Shown: piece after piece, positions 1-5,349 of the stretch
Numbering within the stretch: position 1 is the stretch's first letter
Layout of the letters: the number at the start of each line of letters is the position of its first letter
Assembly: GCA_037969175.1 (NCBI GenBank)
Contig: JBBKWX010000104.1
Location: 1-9,811 of the forward strand
Direction of reading: 5' to 3'
DNA: 9,811 nucleotides
DNA from: JBBKWX01 sp037969175
GTDB taxonomy: Bacteria > Bacteroidota > Bacteroidia > AKYH767-A > JBBKVM01
Program-made: the position numbers and the translations under genes
Notes under the pieces: model-generated
What the model was told of the DNA's origin: nothing
Database searches by the model: none
What the model saw: only the letters and a program-made list of their open reading frames with translations

Positions 1-81
1 GCCGGTTCATTGAGCAAAGGTGTTTACTTCATCTCCTTATACAATTCTCAAAAATCCATCAGTCGCAAACTGGTGTATTAA
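1..81 (+). CDS. C-terminal end of a T9SS-exported protein (5' part outside the window)
   Basis: Only the last 26 codons and a TAA stop (79-81) lie in the window. The peptide contains GVYFISLYNSQKS and ends in RKLVY. A Lys-Gly-Val-Tyr-Phe-Ile core followed some 15 residues later by Lys-Leu-Val is the typical end of a type A T9SS C-terminal sorting domain in Bacteroidota. In that family the domain directs export across the outer membrane and is then removed or exchanged for a surface anchor by the PorU sortase. The nature of the cargo cannot be known from this fragment. The reading frame is supported by this motif and by the terminator that starts 20 bases after the stop. The main uncertainty is the brevity of the fragment. 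Confidence 0.8.
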   Translation, partial: AGSLSKGVYFISLYNSQKSISRKLVY

Positions 82-100
82 TATCAAATAATAATTTTGA

Positions 101-136
101 AAACCTGCATGTCGATTGACATGTAGGTTTTTTTTT
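101..136 (+). terminator. Intrinsic terminator of the T9SS cargo gene
   Basis: A 13-bp stem (101-113 with 118-130, one G-T wobble) closes a GATT loop and runs directly into a tract of nine T (128-136). It lies 20 bases after the stop codon of the upstream gene. The left arm is preceded by A-rich and T-rich sequence, so weak termination in the opposite direction is possible, but no minus-strand gene reaches it. Confidence 0.9.
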
Positions 137-205
137 GCATCCCGATGGGGCGCCAAATAATCGGTTTACGCATCGGGCTACAAATATTTTGTCCCGATGG
201 GACAA
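137..205. repeat. Left double-hairpin repeat (69 bp) beside the transposase gene
   Basis: Two hairpins lie 52 bases apart. The first (137-153) is an imperfect GC-arm hairpin, GCATCCC-GAT-GGGGCGC. The second (189-205) is perfect, TTGTCCC-GAT-GGGACAA, and can be extended to 187-207. The element has the same length, hairpin order and 52-base offset as the one at 916-984 on the other side of the transposase. The minus strand of its spacer reads ATATTTGTAGCCCG, which is also found in the 62-bp array at 1021-1173. CCCGATG (141-147) and CATCGGG (171-177) form a further inverted repeat. No coding sequence is seen here. Confidence 0.8.
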
Positions 206-230
206 AAAAAAGAAACATCGTAATACCTGA

Positions 231-250
231 TGTCCGCCAGCTGGCGGACA
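231..250. repeat. Left copy of a perfect 20-bp palindrome
   Basis: TGTCCGCCAGCTGGCGGACA is perfectly self-complementary, with no loop. The identical 20 bases recur at 859-878 on the other side of the transposase gene, and a 16/20 relative sits at 1196-1215. It is the upstream partner of the pair that brackets the transposase gene. The 126 bases from here to the start codon are AT-rich and hold no gene. Confidence 0.9.
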
Positions 251-376
251 AGACATTTATTAATCGCAATTTACACAAATGCAATAAATAGAGACCAATT
301 CCGCATTTGTCTCATTTCCCAGCATTTATGCAACATTTTTAACAACAATTAATTATAATTTGCCAAAAAAAAGACA

Positions 377-838
377 ATGGCAAATACCTACTCTCAAATC
401 TACCTTCAATTTGTTTTCGCAGTTTCAAATAGAGAATCTTTGATCAAAAAAGAATGGCAAGCTGATTTATATAAATATATCACTGGAATTACTCAGAAAA
501 ATGATCATAAATTAATAGCTATAAATGGAATCAGCGATCATATTCATATTCTGATTGGTTATAATATTAATCAATTGATCCCTGAATTATTACAGGACAT
601 CAAAGGTTCATCTTCTCTTTGGGTGAATAAAAATAAGCTATGTCCAAAAAAGTTCTCTTGGCAAAGTGGCTATGGTGTATTTTCATATTCAAGATCAGAT
701 CTTGACAGTGTTTGCAGGTATATTAAAAATCAAGAAAAGCATCATGAAAAAAAATCATTTTGTACAGAATATCTAGAATTTTTAGATAAATACGAGGTGA
801 TTTATGACGAAAAATTTATATTTAAAAATATTATTTGA
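377..838 (+). CDS. tnpA: IS200/IS605-type Y1 (HUH) transposase, possibly REP-associated
   Basis: This is a 153-residue protein, the usual size for an IS200-type TnpA. These enzymes cut and rejoin single-stranded DNA next to short hairpins through a 5'-phosphotyrosine intermediate, usually as dimers. The HUH metal-binding motif is H55-I-H57 within SDHIHIL. The nucleophile is predicted to be Y115 in CRYIKNQEKHH, with Q119 four residues later, where the third metal ligand lies in characterised TnpA proteins. The C-terminal stretch (LEFLDKYEVIYDEKFIF) is typical of Bacteroidota members as I recall them. All catalytic residues are present and the frame is open, so the enzyme may be active. There is no tnpB partner. 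A TATAATTTG stretch (354-362) just upstream resembles a promoter -7 box with one extra base. The flanking palindromes suggest a RAYT-like role, but sequence alone does not separate RAYT from IS200 TnpA. Confidence 0.92.
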   Translation: MANTYSQIYLQFVFAVSNRESLIKKEWQADLYKYITGITQKNDHKLIAINGISDHIHILIGYNINQLIPELLQDIKGSSSLWVNKNKLCPKKFSWQSGYGVFSYSRSDLDSVCRYIKNQEKHHEKKSFCTEYLEFLDKYEVIYDEKFIFKNII

Positions 839-857
839 ATCAATTGGATCAAATATG

Positions 858-879
858 TTGTCCGCCAGCTGGCGGACAA
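858..879. repeat. Right copy of the perfect palindrome (22 bp here)
   Basis: The 20-base palindrome of 231-250 is repeated exactly at 859-878, and flanking T and A extend its symmetry to 22 bp. It begins 20 bases after the transposase stop codon. It could fold as a strong hairpin at the 3' end of that mRNA, but no T tract follows, so it is not called as a terminator. Confidence 0.9.
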
Positions 880-915
880 TGGTTTGGATGGAAATTGATT
901 GCGTCTACAAATGTT

Positions 916-984
916 GCGTCCCTACGGGACGCTATACAAGAATGGATGCGTCACAGCTAGATATATCTTGTCCCTACGGGACAA
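916..984. repeat. Right double-hairpin repeat (69 bp)
   Basis: Two perfect hairpins lie 52 bases apart: GCGTCCC-TAC-GGGACGC (916-932) and TTGTCCC-TAC-GGGACAA (968-984). Length, hairpin order and offset equal those of the element at 137-205, and parts of the spacer align with it (GCTA and AGATAT-like stretches before the second hairpin). The loops differ: TAC here, GAT on the left. Judged by spacer and loop, it lies in the opposite orientation to the tandem array that follows. Confidence 0.8.
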
Positions 985-1020
985 TGGTTTAGATTAAAAT
1001 TTATTGCGTAAGCAAATTTG

Positions 1021-1173
1021 TTGTCCCGTAGGGACAATATATTTGTAGCCCGGTAGATGTATCGATTACAATTATTCGGATGTTGTCCCGTAGGGACAAT
1101 ATATTTGTAGCCCGGTAGATGTATTGATTACAATTATTCGGATGTTGTCCCGTAGGGACAATACATTTGTACC
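1021..1173. repeat. Tandem array of a 62-bp hairpin unit, about 2.5 copies
   Basis: Copy 1 is 1021-1082 and copy 2 is 1083-1144. They differ at a single base (C at 1063, T at 1125). A third, partial copy runs from 1145 to about 1173 and then diverges. Each unit starts with the perfect hairpin TTGTCCC-GTA-GGGACAA (1021-1037, 1083-1099, 1145-1161), followed by TATATTTGTAGCCCGG or a near relative. The array ends 86 bases before the chosen lnt start. The repeat is mostly palindromic and long, and it lacks spacers, so it is not a CRISPR. The rest of the stretch between the transposase and lnt holds no gene that I can support. Confidence 0.9.
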
Positions 1174-1195
1174 AGAAACGCATCAAATAACCCAT

Positions 1196-1215
1196 ATTCC
1201 GCCAGCTGGCTGAGA
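1196..1215. repeat. Degenerate third copy of the 20-bp palindrome
   Basis: 16 of 20 positions match the palindrome at 231-250 and 859-878. The central GCCAGCTGGC (1201-1210) is still perfectly symmetric, while the outer arms have decayed. It marks the right edge of the repeat island, 44 bases before the lnt start. Confidence 0.7.
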
Positions 1216-1246
1216 AAATGTTTCCCTTGCTATGCGCTAAAAAACG

Positions 1247-1254
1247 TATTTTTA
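1247..1254 (+). promoter_or_regulatory. Weak candidate -7 box for lnt
   Basis: TATTTTTA matches the Bacteroidota -7 consensus TAnnTTTG at all but the last position. A TTG lies at 1227-1229, 17 bases upstream. It sits only 5 bases before the chosen lnt start, so it would give a nearly leaderless message. The match may be chance in AT-rich DNA. Confidence 0.25.
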
Positions 1255-1259
1255 CCGCC

Positions 1260-2873
1260 ATGATCAACGTGAAACAAAATCCAATAATTCCCGCCATAAT
1301 CAGCGGTTTGTTATTCTGGGCGGCGTGGCCTGCAGCAGGATTTGCTCCGCTACTTTGGATTGCAATGATCCCTTTATTATTTCTTGAAGATCAGATCTTA
1401 AATGATGAAAAGCACCGGAAAGGCAGGCGTGTCTTTATCTATGCTTTCATAGCATTTCTGGTTTGGAATATCCTTAGTACCTGGTGGGTCAAGAATGCAA
1501 GTTTTTTTGGAGCAGTGGCAGCCATTACATTGAACACATTTTTCATGACCGGGGTTTTCTGGCTCTTTCATAAGACCCGGGCTAAGCTGGGAAATGTAAA
1601 AGGATATCTTTCGCTGATCTTTTATTGGATTGCTTTTGAATATTTACATCTTAACTGGGACATCAGCTGGACCTGGCTCAATCTGGGAAATGGATTTGCT
1701 GCTTATACAAGTTTGATTCAATGGTATGAATACACCGGCATCTTTGGTGGTACTTTATGGATACTTTCTTTGAATATATTATTCTACAATCTTATCAAAC
1801 GTATTCGAAACAAAGACAAAAGTGGCAGTATCCGATTAGGTCTGTTTACAGGTTTTCTGTTCTTCGTTCCTATCCTGTTATCGATCTATATTTTTCAAAC
1901 ATATAAAGAGAAATCTGATCCGGTAAATGTAATTGTAGTTCAACCGAATATTGATCCTTACAAGGAAAAATTTGGGGGCATGAGTCAGGAGGCTCAATTA
2001 TTCAAATTCTTAAAGCTGGGTGTCCCATTAGTTGATGAGAAAACAGATTATCTGGTAGGACCTGAAACCGCTTTGCCCATGAATATCTGGGAAGATGAAT
2101 TGCCTACAGACAGTAGTATTGTGATCATGGGCAGGATCATGGAGCAGTTTCCCAAACTGAATATTGTTGTTGGTATTAGCAGCAACAAATTCTACCCTGA
2201 AGGAACTCAAGCCAGTGAATCAGCACGAAATTTTCGGAATTCTCCCGGTAAATACGATAGCTATAATACAGCCATACAACTCAGCAATGGTAAGGATATT
2301 CAGATCTATCATAAAAGCAAATTGGTTCCCGGGGTTGAGAAAATGCCCTGGCCAAAATTACTTGGGTTTCTGGAAACTTTTGCCATTGATCTTGGCGGTA
2401 CCACCGGCAGTTTGGGCACACAAAAGGAAAGAACGAATCTGGATAATGGGGCAGGAATAAAAATTGCACCCTCGATCTGTTATGAAAGTATTTATGGCGA
2501 GTTCATGGCTGAATATGTTTTTAGAGGAGCTCAATTGATTTTTATAATTACGAATGATGGCTGGTGGGGTGATACTCCGGGTTACAGGCAGCATTTCCAA
2601 TATGCAAGACTCAGGGCTATTGAAACCCGCAGAAGTGTTGCCAGATCTGCTAATACCGGTATATCAGGCTTTATCAACCAAAGAGGAGATATCCTTCAAA
2701 GCAATGGCTGGTGGCATGAAGATGCTTTGAAGGCTGAATTAAATAAGAATGACCATTTGACTTTTTATGTTAAGATGGGCGATTATATAGCAAGACTGAG
2801 TAGTTTTCTTGCTGTAATGATGTTGCTGTACATGATCAGCTCCTATCTGGGGGGTGTGAAAAAAAAGCAGTAA
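1260..2873 (+). CDS. lnt: Apolipoprotein N-acyltransferase
   Basis: Lnt transfers a third acyl chain from a phospholipid to the N-terminal cysteine of lipoproteins in the inner membrane, the last step of lipoprotein maturation. The protein is 537 residues, within the family's usual range. About seven hydrophobic segments fill residues 8-212. A nitrilase-fold domain follows from about 222, and a last membrane segment lies near 510-530. The nitrilase-type triad is visible: E269 in GPETALP, K352 in YHKSKLVP, C407 in SICYES. The late motif ARSANTGISGFI is also typical. An in-frame ATG at 1218 would add 14 residues. I chose 1260 because it leads directly into the first membrane segment. No Shine-Dalgarno sequence is seen at either start, as usual in this phylum. 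The gene stands 36 bases before lpdA, and the repeat island lies directly upstream. Confidence 0.96.
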   Translation: MINVKQNPIIPAIISGLLFWAAWPAAGFAPLLWIAMIPLLFLEDQILNDEKHRKGRRVFIYAFIAFLVWNILSTWWVKNASFFGAVAAITLNTFFMTGVFWLFHKTRAKLGNVKGYLSLIFYWIAFEYLHLNWDISWTWLNLGNGFAAYTSLIQWYEYTGIFGGTLWILSLNILFYNLIKRIRNKDKSGSIRLGLFTGFLFFVPILLSIYIFQTYKEKSDPVNVIVVQPNIDPYKEKFGGMSQEAQLFKFLKLGVPLVDEKTDYLVGPETALPMNIWEDELPTDSSIVIMGRIMEQFPKLNIVVGISSNKFYPEGTQASESARNFRNSPGKYDSYNTAIQLSNGKDIQIYHKSKLVPGVEKMPWPKLLGFLETFAIDLGGTTGSLGTQKERTNLDNGAGIKIAPSICYESIYGEFMAEYVFRGAQLIFIITNDGWWGDTPGYRQHFQYARLRAIETRRSVARSANTGISGFINQRGDILQSNGWWHEDALKAELNKNDHLTFYVKMGDYIARLSSFLAVMMLLYMISSYLGGVKKKQ

Positions 2874-2878
2874 TTTTG
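2871..2878 (+). promoter_or_regulatory. Candidate Bacteroidota -7 box for lpdA-hemH
   Basis: TAATTTTG matches the TAnnTTTG consensus exactly. Its first three bases are the lnt stop codon, and it ends 31 bases before the lpdA ATG. No clear TTG -33 element is seen at the expected distance. The box is also the left arm of an imperfect hairpin (TAATTTTG with CAAAAATTA, 2871-2892), which could be a regulatory site or chance. Confidence 0.4.
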
Positions 2879-2909
2879 TGCCGCAAAAATTAGTATAAAA
2901 CAAGAATTG

Positions 2910-4316
2910 ATGAGCAATTACGACGTAGCAATTATTGGATCAGGACCGGGTGGATATGTAGCAGCAATACGCTGTGCACAATTGGGAATGAAAACAGCCC
3001 TGATAGAAAAATACGATACTTTGGGCGGGACTTGTCTGAATGTAGGTTGTATACCTTCCAAAGCACTTCTGGATTCATAAGAGCATTACCATAATGCTGA
3101 ACATAATTTTGCAGCACACGGGATCAAATTAAAAGACCTGAAGCCGGATCTGAAAATAATGATGGCGCGTAAGACGGATGTAGTAAAACAAAATGTGGAA
3201 GGCATCGCGTATTTGATGAAAAAGAACAAGATTGATGTACTTATTGGTGTTGGAAGTTTCAAAGATGCTACTCATATTGAAATTAAACCTGCTAAAGGCA
3301 AATCTCAGATCATAGAAGCTGCAAAAACGATCATAGCAACAGGTTCAAAACCATCCGGATTACCCGGGGTCGAGATCGATAAAAAAAGAGTTATTACAAG
3401 CACCGAAGCACTTACACTTACAGAGATCCCGAAACATATGGTGATCATAGGCGGTGGTGTTATTGGTCTTGAATTGGGGTCTGTTTATGCACGTCTTGGA
3501 AGTAAAGTCAGCGTTGTAGAATTTACCGGTTCTCTAATCGGTACTATGGATCTAACACTTGGGAAAGAATTGCAAAAAGTCTTGAAGAAATTAAATTTTG
3601 ATATTTATCTGAATCATAAAGTCACCGCAGTTTCTGTAAAAGGAAAAGAAGTTAAGGTAAAGGCAGAAGATCTTTCCGGAGGAAAAGCACTTGAGCTAAA
3701 AGGCGATTATTGTCTGGTAAGTGTTGGTCGCAAACCTTATACTGATGGGCTTGGATTAGATAAAGCCGGAGTAAAAACGGATGATCGCGGAAGAGTTATT
3801 ACGGATGATCATTTATGTACAAATGTTCCAAATATCTATGCGATCGGCGATGTAGTAAAAGGTGCAATGCTTGCTCATAAAGCGGAAGAAGAAGGTGTGA
3901 TGGTAGCCGAATTGATGGCGGGTCAGCAACCACATATCAATTATAAACTGATTCCGGGTGTTGTTTATACCTGGCCTGAAGTAGCGGCAGTTGGCTATAC
4001 TGAGGAAGAACTGAAAGCAGAAGGACGCGCATATAAAACGGGATCATTCCCTTTTAAGGCCAGTGGAAGAGCGCGTGCCAGTATGGATCTGGATGGACTT
4101 GTAAAAGTTCTTGCAGATAAAGAAACAGATGAGATCTTAGGTGTACATATCATCGGGCCACGTGCTGCCGATCTGATATCAGAAGCAGTTGTAGCTATGG
4201 AATTCAGAGCTAGTGCAGAAGATATATCCCGCATGTCGCATGCACATCCTACCTACTCAGAAGCCATGAAAGAAGCTTGTCTTGCAGCTACTGAAAACAG
4301 AGCCATTCATGTTTAA
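2910..4316 (+). pseudogene. lpdA: Dihydrolipoyl dehydrogenase (E3) gene with an in-frame stop at codon 57
   Basis: E3 reoxidises dihydrolipoamide in the pyruvate and 2-oxoglutarate dehydrogenase and glycine cleavage complexes, using FAD and NAD+. Read through, the frame gives 469 codons including the final TAA, so about 468 residues, the normal size. Visible motifs are the FAD-binding GSGPGG (10-15), the redox disulfide C42/C47 in GGTCLNVGCIPSK, the NAD-binding GGGVIG (181-186) and the C-terminal catalytic pair H446/E451 in HAHPTYSE. A TAA at 3078-3080 replaces the residue after LLDS, where I recall a second Ser in relatives; one C-to-A change of TCA would explain it. There is no frameshift and no other stop. 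An internal ATG (3159) would give 385 residues lacking the FAD motif and the disulfide, so it could not act alone. The rest of the gene is undecayed, so the mutation is recent or a base-call error. Confidence 0.9.
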
Positions 4317-4326
4317 GTAGATCCTG

Positions 4327-5349
4327 ATGAAAACCGGAATTTTAATAGTAAATCTTGGAACACCTGACAGTCCATCAACATCTGATGTAAGAACTTATCT
4401 GGATGAATTCCTAAATGATCCAAGAGTAATTGATATACCTGCGTGGAAACGAAAATTACTGGTCAATTTGATCATCGTACCTTTTCGCTCACCCAAGTCT
4501 GCAAAGCTTTACAAAGAGATCTGGACTGATAAAGGTTCACCACTTTTGATCTATGGAGAGAAGTTGCGTGATGCATTACGAATTGTGATGGGTGCTGATT
4601 TCACGATCGAGCTTGCCATGCGTTACAGAAAACCTTCGATAAAAGAAGGTCTCAAAAAATTGATGGATGCAGGTGTAGATCATATTCAGATCTTTCCTTT
4701 GTTTCCGCAATACGCCTCTGCCTCTACCGGCTCGGTTCATCAATATGTGATGGAAGAAATAAGTAAGCTGCAAGTCATACCATCGATAAGTTTCGTTAAA
4801 GATTTTTTTGATCATCCGTTGTTTATCAATAGTTGGAAAGAAGTAGCAAAAGATATTAAACACGAAGAATACGATCACGTACTTTTTAGTTTTCATGGTT
4901 TACCGGAGCGGCAAATTCTAAAGGCCGACAATTCAGGAAATTGTTTGAAACCCGGTTGTTGCGAAGCCATGTCGGACAAGAATACAAGTTGTTATAAAGG
5001 TCAATGTTATGCTACAGCAAGAGCTATGGCAGAGGCTATGAACATTCATCCGGATAATTATACGGTTTGTTTTCAAAGCCGCCTTGGAAGCGATCCCTGG
5101 ATCAAGCCCTATTCGGATGAAGTGATCAAAGATCTGGCTTTTCGCGGAGTAAAAAAGTTCCTGGCATTTGCACCTGCATTTGTTGCAGATTGTTTAGAAA
5201 CCATTTATGAGATAGGTGTAGAATATGATGAACTTGCTAAGCATGAAGGAGCTGAATACATACATCTGGTACCTAGTTTGAATGATCATCCCGCATGGAT
5301 AAACGCTATGCAGGGATTGATACTTGAAAATCTTCCAAAGAAAATTTAG
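4327..5349 (+). CDS. hemH: Ferrochelatase
   Basis: Ferrochelatase inserts Fe2+ into protoporphyrin IX to make heme b. The protein is 340 residues, normal for the family, and no membrane segment is seen. It opens with GILIVNLGTPDSPS, the usual ferrochelatase start. The metal-site histidine is H190 in FSFHGLPE, and the acidic residue is E291 in VADCLETIYEIG. The family's FPLFPQYASASTGS substrate-pocket motif is present. A cysteine-rich stretch (C206, C211, C212, C222, C227) follows the catalytic histidine. The ATG lies 10 bases after the lpdA stop, which suggests cotranscription. The TAG stop overlaps the stop codon of the convergent C25 gene, so there is no intergenic terminator. Confidence 0.97.
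   Translation: MKTGILIVNLGTPDSPSTSDVRTYLDEFLNDPRVIDIPAWKRKLLVNLIIVPFRSPKSAKLYKEIWTDKGSPLLIYGEKLRDALRIVMGADFTIELAMRYRKPSIKEGLKKLMDAGVDHIQIFPLFPQYASASTGSVHQYVMEEISKLQVIPSISFVKDFFDHPLFINSWKEVAKDIKHEEYDHVLFSFHGLPERQILKADNSGNCLKPGCCEAMSDKNTSCYKGQCYATARAMAEAMNIHPDNYTVCFQSRLGSDPWIKPYSDEVIKDLAFRGVKKFLAFAPAFVADCLETIYEIGVEYDELAKHEGAEYIHLVPSLNDHPAWINAMQGLILENLPKKI

Larger units (their letters stand above)
231..879 (+). mobile_element. Candidate RAYT/IS200-like unit: transposase gene bracketed by identical palindromes
   Basis: A single Y1 transposase gene lies between two identical 20-bp palindromes (231-250 and 859-878) and, further out, two related 69-bp double-hairpin elements. IS200/IS605 elements have no terminal inverted repeats but carry hairpins near their ends that TnpA recognises as single-stranded DNA. 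REP-associated tyrosine transposases (RAYTs) are single genes flanked by REP palindromes. The arrangement fits either. No tnpB is present. The true ends cannot be fixed from one copy, so the limits given are those of the palindrome pair; the wider repeat island spans 137-1215. Confidence 0.5.

Noticed and set aside
59..284. Two minus-strand frames over the terminator and left repeats
   Set aside because: They run through the intrinsic terminator and the palindromes, overlap each other in different frames, and resemble no protein.
275..310. Inverted repeat ACAAATGC/GCATTTGT (275-282, 303-310) upstream of the transposase
   Set aside because: Eight bases with a 20-base loop in AT-rich DNA is weak. 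It is unrelated to the hairpin families and is not repeated on the other side.
858..879. Intrinsic terminator for the transposase gene
   Set aside because: The stem is strong but no T tract follows, and an identical palindrome lies upstream of the gene, so it is better explained as part of the repeat family.
1021..1173. CRISPR array
   Set aside because: The unit is 62 bp and repeats head-to-tail with no unique spacers, and no cas genes are nearby.
804..1297. Short open frames across the repeat island (plus strand 804-992, minus strand 1001-1297), with shared peptides such as SASWR
   Set aside because: The shared peptide is just the palindrome CCGCCAGCTGGCGG read in frame, and the rest comes from the hairpin repeats. 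The frames overlap real genes and have no protein-like composition.
3078..3080. Altered genetic code or selenocysteine-like recoding in lpdA
   Set aside because: The codon is TAA, which serves as a normal stop for other genes here. The position fits a serine, and no recoding structure is evident. One point change is simpler.
3159..4316. A separate functional 385-residue oxidoreductase starting at 3159
   Set aside because: It lacks the FAD-binding glycine motif and the disulfide, which are encoded in frame just upstream of the stop. It is the remainder of lpdA, not a distinct gene.
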